Shown in pieces: positions 7,972-17,291 of a stretch of 64,000 nucleotides of DNA. The position numbers and the translations under genes were made by a program. Origin of the DNA: a virus; the IMG/VR virus record IMGVR_UViG_3300032093_006886, positions 1 through 64,000 of that record; one strand, written 5' to 3'. The number at the start of each line of letters is the position of its first letter. Positions within the stretch are counted from its first letter, which is position 1. Under the pieces are notes generated by a model that searched no databases, was not told where the DNA came from, and saw nothing but the letters and a program-made list of their open reading frames with translations.

Positions 7972-10203
7972 ATGGCTCAACAGAATATTAATCAATATGT
8001 TTATCAGAAATATAAGATAAATCTTATATCTGACAGTATGGATATGTCATTAACATCTGATGAACGTGATTACGATGAAGAAGTTTTATTTTCACCTTAC
8101 TTAATAGCTGAAACATATGGAAATAAATTACCTATATATTTTGACACAAATAATTTTTTAACAACAACACAACCAAATCTTATTTGGAAAAATTACAATT
8201 ATAATAATGTATTTGTATCTCAAAACTTTTATAATCCAGATAACATAAATTTTTGTAACTATTCATCATCAACCTCATGTGATATTGGGTTGACTGGTAT
8301 TGACAATGGTTTAGTTGATGTGATGACGGGAATTAGTTTAAATTACACGAATGGTTTATATGTTGATCCATTTAAATTTAATAGATTATTTTACGATCGA
8401 AGAATGAAAATGTTTCAGGTTACCGGACATACAAAACAATATGATATTTTTTCGGGTAGACCACAAAACACATTGTATGAGATAGTAAGTAAAAACCACC
8501 CAAATTATGGATATTACCATGAATTGTATGGTGGATTTTATCAAGGGTTTTATAAACTTTTTGGTTATGACTATGACATATTACCAGAACGTATGAGTAA
8601 GGGTTGGTCGGTTGAGATGTTGTTAAGACCTAGATTCTGTGATGAGTATCCGGTATCATCTGGTGAGACAACCTTAAATATTTTATACCCAAACAATAAA
8701 AATACATTTTTTTATTTTGGTACCAGAGCTGAAAATAAATTTTATCATTACGCTGACGGGTCCCCAAAATGTTTAACCGGGTATACTCGTGTAACAACAC
8801 CACTAGCTGATTGTCTACAAACTTGTGCTTGTTGTTCGGTCGAAGCGGTATTTACAACAGGAATCACACCTGATTATGTTTTAGAAAATATTACAAACAG
8901 TAGATGTATATTTGTTTACCCCCCAAGATCTAAAGATGGAAAACATGATCCACATTTAAATTATGGATGTGATCTTTGTGGTGGGGATAAAGAAAAAAGA
9001 TTAACTTGTGGTTGTAGTTGTGGTGAAGACCCATGTGAAACTTGTGGGTGGGAATGTAGAACACACAAATGTTTTACCACGAAATACCCAACACCCACAC
9101 CAACACCCACACCTAGTCCAACCCCTAATTGTGAATACCAAGTACCGGTTTGTACACCAAGTTGTACGACGTGTAAAACATGTACTGATTGTACAGATTG
9201 TTCAACAAATGAGGGGATTAAATCAATTGAGGATACGTGTGAAAAGGATCCATTGTGGGATTCGTTATCAAACGCTATGTCTATTAAATTTTCTGGTGAT
9301 CCCAAAAATCCAAAAATTTGTGTTAGGGTTTTAAAATTAACGGGAACTTGTGAAACAACTGGAACTACTGTCACAGGTTTAACATTTACAACAGGATATA
9401 CGGTTGTTAATTATTGTTCACCAAATGGGGTTTATGATTATTGTGAAAAACGTAATATTGGATTTTTAGATATCGAGAAGTGGTTACAAGTTGATGTCGT
9501 GTGGAGTCGGTATACATTTTTAGATTTCTGTGATCTAAAATACTTTGGTGGTCTTGGGGATATTAGTGAGGTTAAATATTTGGATTCATTAGCTAATGAT
9601 ACTGTTAAATTAATTTCACCCCCAGTTACTAATGGTATTAAAACACCACAAACTGTAGAACTTGTTAATTTAAATAAAAAGTGGTTAGATGATGTAAAAT
9701 ATCGAATGGGTAGATTAAAGATCTATGTGAACGGTAAACGGTTCTTCACTATTGAGGACTTTGAGGAAGTAATTCCTAGAGCTTTACATACCGATAAAGA
9801 AAAACAAGTTGGTGTTCCTTTTAATATCTCTTGGGGTGGGGGTACACAAGGATTACATGAGAACTTAACATTCTCTTCCTGTACCGGATTAACATCAAAT
9901 TATATTCAGGATCCAGAATGTTTTCCAAATAATATATTAAGTGGTACAACATTTTCAAAATTAAAAACTAACATTTTACTAGAACAAAATTTTGGTGGTT
10001 ACTTTGAGGGTGGGATAACTCAATTTAGAATGTATGTTGAACCATTAAACTCGTCGGAAGTTAAACATAATTTTAATTTATTAAAAAATAAATTTGAAAT
10101 GTTTGATCCAGACTGTCCAAATTGTGATACAAAATATTGTGAAACTAATGATTTAACATATACCATAAACGATTACACAACAACAACCACAACAATTATA
10201 TAA
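7972..10203 (+). CDS. large Cys-rich virion surface protein with LamG-like parts and Thr-Pro tract
   Basis: The 743-residue protein is read from the ATG at 7972; an upstream in-frame TTG at 7951 lies inside the promoter motif. Residues about 210-270 (GWSVEMLLRPRF, FFYFGTRAENKF) and again about 490-690 (WLQVDVVWSRY, RLKIYVNGKRFF, GGYFEGGITQFRMY) look like concanavalin/LamG jelly-roll strands. Between them is a dense cysteine region (for example CGCSCGEDPCETCGWEC and CTTCKTCTDCTDC) around a TPTPTPTPSPTP linker. It ends in a poly-Thr tail. It is probably a fibre- or baseplate-associated adhesin. The cysteines suggest bound metal or disulfides after release. Confidence 0.75.
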   Translation: MAQQNINQYVYQKYKINLISDSMDMSLTSDERDYDEEVLFSPYLIAETYGNKLPIYFDTNNFLTTTQPNLIWKNYNYNNVFVSQNFYNPDNINFCNYSSSTSCDIGLTGIDNGLVDVMTGISLNYTNGLYVDPFKFNRLFYDRRMKMFQVTGHTKQYDIFSGRPQNTLYEIVSKNHPNYGYYHELYGGFYQGFYKLFGYDYDILPERMSKGWSVEMLLRPRFCDEYPVSSGETTLNILYPNNKNTFFYFGTRAENKFYHYADGSPKCLTGYTRVTTPLADCLQTCACCSVEAVFTTGITPDYVLENITNSRCIFVYPPRSKDGKHDPHLNYGCDLCGGDKEKRLTCGCSCGEDPCETCGWECRTHKCFTTKYPTPTPTPTPSPTPNCEYQVPVCTPSCTTCKTCTDCTDCSTNEGIKSIEDTCEKDPLWDSLSNAMSIKFSGDPKNPKICVRVLKLTGTCETTGTTVTGLTFTTGYTVVNYCSPNGVYDYCEKRNIGFLDIEKWLQVDVVWSRYTFLDFCDLKYFGGLGDISEVKYLDSLANDTVKLISPPVTNGIKTPQTVELVNLNKKWLDDVKYRMGRLKIYVNGKRFFTIEDFEEVIPRALHTDKEKQVGVPFNISWGGGTQGLHENLTFSSCTGLTSNYIQDPECFPNNILSGTTFSKLKTNILLEQNFGGYFEGGITQFRMYVEPLNSSEVKHNFNLLKNKFEMFDPDCPNCDTKYCETNDLTYTINDYTTTTTTII

Positions 10204-10243
10204 AAAAAATTTAGTCGAATAAAAATTTTCCCAAGATATTAAC

Positions 10244-10250
10244 TATTTAT
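10244..10250 (+). promoter_or_regulatory. late-type promoter motif (TATTTAT)
   Basis: TATTTAT 37 bases before the ATG of the first YadA-like fibre gene. Confidence 0.45.
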
Positions 10251-10287
10251 AGAAAAGTAAATAAACAACTTAAAAAAAAAATTAATA

Positions 10288-11928
10288 ATGGCAATTATAA
10301 TTCAAGGTATAGGACCTGGGTCAACACTAAGAGATTCGAACACTAACCTATCGAACGGAAGCTGTAGTACCGTAGCTGGTGGTCAATTAAATACGTCACA
10401 ATTAACTGAAACTATCGTCGGTGGTGGTTGTAAAAATACCGCTGGACCAGTATGGTCAACTATCGGTGGTGGAGCGTGTAACCGAATATCAACAACAAAA
10501 GCTTCTGGGTCAGCACCTTGTAGTACAATTGTTGGTGGTTGGAGAAACGTAATTAATGTGAACAGTGAGAGATCAACTATTGGTGGTGGAGCGTGTAACA
10601 ATATCAGTGGTATTGAAGGTTTCATTGGTGGTGGTATCTGTAACAATATTATTACTGGTGTTGACAACACTATTGCTGGTGGTTCAAGTAACTCTATACG
10701 AGAATCAAATGTGACAATAGGTGGTGGTCAACTTAATAGGGCTTTTGCCATTAACTCTGTAATCCTTGGGGGTAACTGTAACCTAACACAATCAATAAGT
10801 AGTGTTATTGGTGGTGGTGATAATAACACAATACTACCAAGTGTTGATGGAAAAGGAAATATAAACGTTATTGGTGGTGGTGCAAGAAACACCATTGACC
10901 CGTTTGGTATATTTAGTTACTCAACAATTCTAGGTGGTCAGTGTAATTTCACTAGTGGTGCTAACACAGTAATTGGTGGTGGAACAAATAACACGGCTTT
11001 ACAAATAAACTCAATCGTTGGTGGTGGTTCTTTTAACTTAGCTAATGCTGCTTCACCAGCAATTGGTGGTGGGGTTCGTAATACAACACTTGGTCAAATA
11101 TCTTCGATTGGTGGTGGTAGTGGGAACACAATAACAACGACAGCTTGTTCATCAACAATCGGTGGTGGATTTGGTAATACAATAACTGGACAAAGATCAG
11201 CAATCTTAGGTAGTTCATCAAATAAAATTACAGGTAATGATTCATTCATAATCGCTACAAGTTCAAGTGTTAGTGCTAACCGAAGTGTAGCTTTGGGTGG
11301 ATCTAACGTTAACGTAACTGTTGATGATTCGGTTTACGTACCAAAACTTAACATTAGAAGTTTTCCAAACACTTCACCAATATACGGATTAGCGGTTGAC
11401 GCTAACGGATTTGTTGTACCATCAACTAATCCAGGTGTTAACTTTGTGGTTGACGCTTTCTTATCGGAAGGTTCACCAGATCCAGTAAATAGTGTGTCTT
11501 CTGGTTTAGGTAATGATTTATCAAACTCATTGGTTGCGGTAACACAAACACCGACATTACAATATAATGATTACATCGGGTCATATGATAACGCTACTGG
11601 TATTTGGACATGTCCACAAAGTGGTAGATGGAACATGAGTTTTTATGTTCATTTAACTGGTCCAGACGCGGTTAATGGGTGGTATTCATTAGCTGAGGGT
11701 ATGATTTACGCTGGTATTGTTGATGTTGTTACTGGTGAGGTTTACGCTTCAAGTACATTCTACACGTCAAACATTCAAAAATACGCTGATATTAACGGTG
11801 GACAATGGGGTGTGTTACTAAACGCTGGTGACCAATTATGTGTTAGAGTACTTAATACAACAGGATTAAACTACACAACTGTAGCACCTGATGATTATGT
11901 TAGGTTCTCAACACAAAGAGTTGGATAA
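10288..11928 (+). CDS. tail/head fibre with YadA-head-like repeats and C1q-like tip
   Basis: Residues about 15-340 are more than fifteen copies of a short repeat, S-x-I-x-G-G-G-x-x-N-x-I, the spacing of the left-handed beta-roll in YadA-type trimeric adhesin heads. After a neck (SVYVPKLNIRSF), residues about 385-546 form a strand-rich domain (YNDYIGSYDNATGIW, WNMSFYVHLTG, LCVRVLNTTGLNY) resembling C1q/TNF-type jelly rolls, common at phage fibre tips. It is therefore a probable trimeric receptor-binding fibre. Some repeats carry extra cysteines (GGGCKN, GGGACN). It heads an operon with a protease and a second fibre. Confidence 0.8.
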   Translation: MAIIIQGIGPGSTLRDSNTNLSNGSCSTVAGGQLNTSQLTETIVGGGCKNTAGPVWSTIGGGACNRISTTKASGSAPCSTIVGGWRNVINVNSERSTIGGGACNNISGIEGFIGGGICNNIITGVDNTIAGGSSNSIRESNVTIGGGQLNRAFAINSVILGGNCNLTQSISSVIGGGDNNTILPSVDGKGNINVIGGGARNTIDPFGIFSYSTILGGQCNFTSGANTVIGGGTNNTALQINSIVGGGSFNLANAASPAIGGGVRNTTLGQISSIGGGSGNTITTTACSSTIGGGFGNTITGQRSAILGSSSNKITGNDSFIIATSSSVSANRSVALGGSNVNVTVDDSVYVPKLNIRSFPNTSPIYGLAVDANGFVVPSTNPGVNFVVDAFLSEGSPDPVNSVSSGLGNDLSNSLVAVTQTPTLQYNDYIGSYDNATGIWTCPQSGRWNMSFYVHLTGPDAVNGWYSLAEGMIYAGIVDVVTGEVYASSTFYTSNIQKYADINGGQWGVLLNAGDQLCVRVLNTTGLNYTTVAPDDYVRFSTQRVG

Positions 11929-11954
11929 TATAAACTAAAAAAATAACAATAACA

Positions 11955-13400
11955 ATGGTCACAGACTCAATTAAGGAAAAATTAAAGTCTATATATAAAT
12001 CAAACATTGATAAAGTTGGTGTTGGGTTCGGATTTAAAATTAAAGATGGTCAATTAACAAATGAAAAATCATTTACGTTAATTGTTAAAGAAAAGAAACC
12101 TTTGAGTTCTTTATCTAGTGGTGAAGTATTCCCAAAAGAAATGACAGTTGATGGAGTTACTTACCCCACAGATGTTGTAGCTTTTTCAGAGGCGGAACCA
12201 TACGCATTTTATTGTGCCGGACCAAACCCGGACCTAAGTCCAACTTGTTGGAACTGGACGATTACCCCACCAGCAAATAGGAACTATTTAAGGCCGTTAC
12301 AAGGTGGTATTTCTTTAGGTCCTTCAAATATAGCTGGTTCTGGAACATTAGGTTTGATAGCTGTGGATGGAGAAACAGGTTGTTATGTTGGTTTAACTAA
12401 TAACCACGTTGTAATAAACGACCCATTCTATACTGGTGATAGACAATTAAATGGTGGTATTTCAAACGTAACTTACCCAAGTGGCGTGGGTTCCGCGATA
12501 AACGCTTATCAACCTGGGTTATCGGATCCATTTGTTGGTACCAACTTTGACAGGTCATTTGGGATTGTACTTAGGTATGTTCCTGTATTTAGTAATGTTT
12601 TTCCTGTTGATGGTATAAATATTTCAGATGCTGCAATTGTCAGTATCGATCAATTTGACGCACAAGGAAATCAAACTATAAGTACTTCAGGTCCGAACGC
12701 TTCTTGGAGACAGTTGGGTTTATCCTCAATAACAGCTCCTCAACCATTCGCTACCAACTTGGAAATAAATTCATTAACTCCAGCTGATTCGATTATAAGT
12801 GCTGGTAGAACTTCCGGAGGTAAAGAAGGTGTTTGTTCGCTACGAATACATCTACTGAGTGTGATTTACGAATACACCCAATCAATGCAGGGGTTACAAA
12901 CCCCGATTATATATCAAGATTTGATGAGTTTTGCTAGATATTCACCAACTGGTGAGTTATGTGCTTTTCCAGGTTTTAAAGGTGATTCTGGTTCAGCTAT
13001 GTTCGCTCAATTTGGTGGTACTTGGAAAGTAATTGGTTTAATACAGGCTGGTAGTCCAAATAAACAACCACTATTAAATCCAAATACAACTTGGTATGTT
13101 AATAACACGATAAACCCAATCAATTATCCACCATTTGTTGGACCTATAGTTGGTTTTGGTCCAGCTTTAATTGGTAACGCTTCTTGGCCATATATGTTTG
13201 GTTGTAAAATAACTAACATAGCTTCACAATTAAATATTCAAGCTTGGGACGGGACACCTAAGTGTCATATAGATCCGAACCCACATACTGTAACAGCTTG
13301 TGGTAAAAGTTTTAACCCAACTGTAGTTTGTAGTGGTGATACGTACTGGCAAGTAGGATTAACTAATGATCCTTCATTATTAAATCCATGTACCCCATAA
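11955..13400 (+). CDS. trypsin-like serine protease, Nal1-like architecture
   Basis: A 481-residue protein with a complete trypsin-fold triad: His151 in GLTNNHVV, Asp225 in NISDAAIVSID and Ser345 in GFKGDSGSAMF. Residues about 5-75 (VGVGFGFKIKDG to TYPTDVV) form a separate N-terminal domain of the kind seen in Nal1-like putative serine proteases. No signal peptide is seen. It lies between two fibre genes with gaps of 26 and 23 bases, so it is probably made with them. It could mature a fibre, act as a virion-borne enzyme that cuts host surface protein, or cleave itself. It contains several cysteines. Target unknown. Confidence 0.85.
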   Translation: MVTDSIKEKLKSIYKSNIDKVGVGFGFKIKDGQLTNEKSFTLIVKEKKPLSSLSSGEVFPKEMTVDGVTYPTDVVAFSEAEPYAFYCAGPNPDLSPTCWNWTITPPANRNYLRPLQGGISLGPSNIAGSGTLGLIAVDGETGCYVGLTNNHVVINDPFYTGDRQLNGGISNVTYPSGVGSAINAYQPGLSDPFVGTNFDRSFGIVLRYVPVFSNVFPVDGINISDAAIVSIDQFDAQGNQTISTSGPNASWRQLGLSSITAPQPFATNLEINSLTPADSIISAGRTSGGKEGVCSLRIHLLSVIYEYTQSMQGLQTPIIYQDLMSFARYSPTGELCAFPGFKGDSGSAMFAQFGGTWKVIGLIQAGSPNKQPLLNPNTTWYVNNTINPINYPPFVGPIVGFGPALIGNASWPYMFGCKITNIASQLNIQAWDGTPKCHIDPNPHTVTACGKSFNPTVVCSGDTYWQVGLTNDPSLLNPCTP

Positions 13401-13423
13401 TAAAAAAAAGAAAAAAATAAATT

Positions 13424-15532
13424 ATGACAGAAATAATTATAACAGATGTGAATGGTGGGAGCACCACAACAGTGAGAGACAGATTAGGTAATATTAGTCT
13501 TGGTTCTTACTCAACAATATCTGGAGGTGGTAAAAATACATCAAACGGTGTTAGATCAACCGTATTGGGTGGTTATGGCAATACATTGGTTGGTAATGAC
13601 TCGGTAGCTGGTGGTTATGATAATTTTTCACAGTCCGACTTTACAGTAATTTCTGGTGGTAAATCAAATAGAATATCTGAAAATAGTTCTAGTTACTCGG
13701 TTATAATTGGTGGATCTAATAATATTATAACTGGTTCGACTAGTGTGATAAACAATGGGTTGAATAATAACCTATTTGGTAACTACTCGACAATCTCTAA
13801 CGGTTTAACAAATACAGTAAATTCGAACTATTCAACGGTAACAAATGGTATCGGTAATATAGTTACTGGTGATCATAGTTTAGTAGGTGGTGGGTCGTCA
13901 AATGTTATCTCAAAATCATCGTCAGTAATACTGAATGGACAGGGTAACACCGTAAACTCACAAAACGGATCAATTTTAAATGGTGTGTCGAATACTGTTA
14001 ACGGATCACTTTCGTCAATCGGGAATGGATTTAGAAATCAAATTTCCGGAGAACAATCAGTTATTAATAATGGTATTTGTAATATAATCACATCAAGTAA
14101 TTCATCAATAAACACCGGTATAAATAACTCAATATCTTCTGATCTATCAGTTATTGGTGGTGGGTATTTAAATGAAATTAAATCCGAATCATCATTCATT
14201 GGTGGTGGATCATTAAATATGATTGAGGGTGGGTCTTCGGTAATCGCTGGTGGTATGGACAATAAAACTGTTTTAGAATATTCATCCGTACTTGGTGGTA
14301 GATTTAATACAGTCGAAGGTGTTGGATCAACAGTTGGTGGTGGAATATACAACACTGTTTTAGGTTCCACGTCATCGTCTGTTGGATACGGTAACTTTGT
14401 ATCTGGAGATACTTCACATGTTTTGTCAAATAATTCCTACCTAGTTGGTAATAATTCTGTGATTCTTGGTGGTAGTAACATTAGTGGTTTTTCGGATAAT
14501 ACAGTATATGTTGATCAATTAAATTTATTTAACAATAGTGACCCAACATCTGTAACATATACAACTATACCAGTACCATTATCGGGTATTGACCCTATTG
14601 GGGTTGATGGTGATGGGTTTGTTAGGGTTTTTGAATTCCCAAAAACAACTTACATTACTAGTGGGTCATATGATAACACCACTGGTACTTTAAATTTAAG
14701 ATATGATAACAATCAAGATATAATTGTCACTGGTTTCACTGACGCTGATTGTTGTATAACAGGTGGGACATATTCTGGTAGAACCGGGGATATAATTTTA
14801 AATCCCGACGGACCAACACCAATCCCAATAACTGGAATTACCAAAGTTGGTGGTGAAAGTGTGGTATTTGGTGACTACTCATCCGTTGGTGCAGGTAAAG
14901 ATAATACAATATATTCCAATAACTCATTTATCGGTGGGGGTAGATTTAATTCAACTTCTGGGGACACATCAACAATTTTGGGTGGATCGAGGAATAGTGT
15001 AGTTGGAGCTGGGTCATCTGTTTTTGGTGGTGCAAGTAACGACATAACTGGTGAAACATCTCATGTACTTGGTGGGCTAGGGAATACAATCGTTGGGGAT
15101 GGATCAAATACTGTCGGGGGTAGTGGTAATCTAGTGTTAACTAATGATGTAGTATTAATTAACACAAGTAGTTTGACCGCAACAACCCCAAACACTGTGT
15201 ACCTTGGTGAAACACAATTTACTGGACCAGTAAATTATAAAACAACAATGGTTGACGCGTTAGCGGATCCGAATTTAACGGATAACGATAGTATTGTATT
15301 TTATAACACTTCAGGACCTGGTGGTACCATTTATCTACCAACAGCTAGAGATGGTAAAGAGGTTATTCTAATTAGAACTAATAACACTAACAGTGCTTTT
15401 GTTGTTGGTAGTGGAGGAGCTAAAATAAATGGGGTTGGTATAGCTCAAAACTTACCAACAGCTGTATATACTAAAACAACATTTATTAGTAATGGTACTG
15501 ACTGGTACGCTAACGACTCAGCACCATTCTAA
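13424..15532 (+). CDS. YadA-head-like fibre with two repeat blocks
   Basis: The 702-residue fibre has a first block of S-x-I-x-x-G-x-x-N-x-I repeats (about residues 20-325), a connector (YVDQLNLFNN, ITSGSYDNTTGTLNL, IIVTGF), a second repeat block (about 480-585) and a strand-rich C-terminal domain (DNDSIVFYNTSGPGG, GKEVILIRTNN) resembling phage fibre tip or neck domains. Trimeric assembly is expected from the YadA-head family. The connector is also found in other fibre genes here, implying module exchange. It ends just before a strong terminator, closing the 10.3-15.5 kb operon. Confidence 0.8.
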   Translation: MTEIIITDVNGGSTTTVRDRLGNISLGSYSTISGGGKNTSNGVRSTVLGGYGNTLVGNDSVAGGYDNFSQSDFTVISGGKSNRISENSSSYSVIIGGSNNIITGSTSVINNGLNNNLFGNYSTISNGLTNTVNSNYSTVTNGIGNIVTGDHSLVGGGSSNVISKSSSVILNGQGNTVNSQNGSILNGVSNTVNGSLSSIGNGFRNQISGEQSVINNGICNIITSSNSSINTGINNSISSDLSVIGGGYLNEIKSESSFIGGGSLNMIEGGSSVIAGGMDNKTVLEYSSVLGGRFNTVEGVGSTVGGGIYNTVLGSTSSSVGYGNFVSGDTSHVLSNNSYLVGNNSVILGGSNISGFSDNTVYVDQLNLFNNSDPTSVTYTTIPVPLSGIDPIGVDGDGFVRVFEFPKTTYITSGSYDNTTGTLNLRYDNNQDIIVTGFTDADCCITGGTYSGRTGDIILNPDGPTPIPITGITKVGGESVVFGDYSSVGAGKDNTIYSNNSFIGGGRFNSTSGDTSTILGGSRNSVVGAGSSVFGGASNDITGETSHVLGGLGNTIVGDGSNTVGGSGNLVLTNDVVLINTSSLTATTPNTVYLGETQFTGPVNYKTTMVDALADPNLTDNDSIVFYNTSGPGGTIYLPTARDGKEVILIRTNNTNSAFVVGSGGAKINGVGIAQNLPTAVYTKTTFISNGTDWYANDSAPF

Positions 15533-15555
15533 AATAAAAAAAAATAATTATGAAG

Positions 15556-15583
15556 ACCCCCACTTTAAATGGGGGTTTTTTAT
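15556..15583 (+). terminator. intrinsic terminator after fibre operon
   Basis: Stem ACCCCCA/TGGGGGT with a seven-base loop, followed by six T residues and a T-rich run. Confidence 0.9.
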
Positions 15584-15624
15584 TTTAATAATGACATTTT
15601 CCCAATAATGTTTATTATTAATTT

Positions 15625-16368
15625 ATGTTTGTATCAGTATGTAATAAGGACTATCTAATTGGTTTTGAGGTAATGTTAAAATCATTAGTGGAAAACAATC
15701 CCAGGGTTGTTGATGAAAATATACCATTTATGGTGATCAGTAATGATTTAACTTCGGATGATCTGATAACCTCTAGGAAAATACATAATAATATTTCATT
15801 AAAAAATTATGACCAGTCAAAGTACGGTAATATTGACGAATTAAAATCAGACCAGACTGGGTTTGGTGATTACACAAAGTATGAGATATTTTCAATTAGT
15901 GATGTTGATAAAATAATATTTTTAGATTCAGATATTGTTGTTCTTGGTAATATCGATTACCTGATTGATTATTCACATTCGTTCGGGTGTGTCCGGGAAT
16001 TATATATTGACCAATATAATACGGGTGTTATGGTTATCGACAAAAAATATTTGTCAGAAAAAATAACAAATGATTTAATTAATCTAACATTAATATATGG
16101 TATTACTGAACACTTTGATCAGGATATTATTAATTTGTACTTTAGTGACGTAATTAGTACTATTCCAATCGAGTATAATTACTTAAAGACGTACTCTAAA
16201 CAAATTTTCATAAATACAGGTCTACCAAAATATATTAAAATATTACATTTTATAGCTAAAAAACCTTGGCAAAATAAACCGTTAGTCTCACTTGAGGAAG
16301 GTACATTGTGGCAAGAAAGATATTGGTTTGATTATTATTCTAAAATTTTAAAACTTAAAAATGGTTAA
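15625..16368 (+). CDS. GT8-family glycosyltransferase
   Basis: The 247-residue protein begins with FVSVCNKDYLIGFEVMLKSL and has the DxD site FLDSDIVVLG (Asp101, Asp103), YNTGVMVID and FDQDIINLYF, which are GT8 (glycogenin/LgtC-like) signatures. These are retaining, metal-dependent transferases using UDP-sugars. Its last eight bases overlap the start of the heptosyltransferase-like gene, so the two are coupled. It may extend a glycan begun by a neighbour; this is inference. Confidence 0.85.
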   Translation: MFVSVCNKDYLIGFEVMLKSLVENNPRVVDENIPFMVISNDLTSDDLITSRKIHNNISLKNYDQSKYGNIDELKSDQTGFGDYTKYEIFSISDVDKIIFLDSDIVVLGNIDYLIDYSHSFGCVRELYIDQYNTGVMVIDKKYLSEKITNDLINLTLIYGITEHFDQDIINLYFSDVISTIPIEYNYLKTYSKQIFINTGLPKYIKILHFIAKKPWQNKPLVSLEEGTLWQERYWFDYYSKILKLKNG

Positions 16369-17272
16369 ACGACATTACGAAGAAGAGGAATTATTAAAGT
16401 ACATACAGTTAGATCCAAATATTACAAATTTTAATGGTCGTACGTTACTACTTCATTTTGACTCATTTTGTTTGGGTGATACAATATGTTTTTCATCTTT
16501 CATTGATCCGTTTATTGAATACCACAAACCCAAAAAGATTTACATATCAACCTTTTTTCCACATTTATTCCAATCTAAAGATGTTGATAGGTGTGAATTT
16601 ATAAAAGCTAATAATCCGGTTTATATTGAGGTTGATAGATTGTTGGACATTGGTTATGATAAAGGTAATTTAAAACATACCCTAAATGGTATGATGTACG
16701 CTACCAAAGATACCATGATGTTACCACAAGATACTAAACCCGGAAAATGTCCGGTTATCCCATATAAAATTAACAAAAAAAATAATAAAATTTCAATCGC
16801 ACCGGAATCATTAAAGAAAATAGCTAGGTGGGATTATGATAATGGGTGGCAGGAAATTGTTAACAGATTGACCTCATCTGGGTATGAAGTGACAAATGTA
16901 TCATATGAGAATACACTAAATCTTGAAGGTGTGACAAATTGTAACGGTTTCGATGATATTACGGTGTCCTTAAACCACATACTCGAATCTAGGATTTTTA
17001 TTGGGTTGTCCTCTGGTTTATCTTGGTTAGCTTGGGCGTATGACATACCGGTGGTTATGATATCTAACTTTACAAAAAAACAAAATGAATTTGATTGTTT
17101 TCGTGTGTTAAACCCAAATGTGTGTAATGGATGTTTTAATATGTTTATGAACATTAAAACACATTGTCCGGTATTTTTGGGGACCGGTAGGGAAAATGAA
17201 TGTCATTTAAAAATAACCCCAGATATGGTCTGGGAAAAAATAGAATTAGCTTTGTCGTTTACAAATAAATAA
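16361..17272 (+). CDS. autotransporter-type O-heptosyltransferase-like protein (Aah/TibC, BAHT family)
   Basis: The 303-residue GT-B protein matches the C-terminal signature of bacterial autotransporter heptosyltransferases: IGLSSGLSWLAWA, VVMISNFTKKQNEF, RVLNPNVCNGCFN and ENECHLKITPDMVW. Cys255, Cys258, Cys269 and Cys281 correspond to the cysteine cluster that holds iron in TibC-type enzymes. Known members put heptose on Ser residues of beta-helical adhesins (AIDA-I, TibA). Here the protein is shorter than typical members and sits between GT8 and GT9-like genes and next to fibre genes, so modification of phage fibres is the obvious hypothesis. Family call is good; substrate and acceptor are inferred. 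Confidence 0.8.
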   Translation: MVKRHYEEEELLKYIQLDPNITNFNGRTLLLHFDSFCLGDTICFSSFIDPFIEYHKPKKIYISTFFPHLFQSKDVDRCEFIKANNPVYIEVDRLLDIGYDKGNLKHTLNGMMYATKDTMMLPQDTKPGKCPVIPYKINKKNNKISIAPESLKKIARWDYDNGWQEIVNRLTSSGYEVTNVSYENTLNLEGVTNCNGFDDITVSLNHILESRIFIGLSSGLSWLAWAYDIPVVMISNFTKKQNEFDCFRVLNPNVCNGCFNMFMNIKTHCPVFLGTGRENECHLKITPDMVWEKIELALSFTNK

Positions 17273-17291
17273 AACAGTTATATAATTTAGT

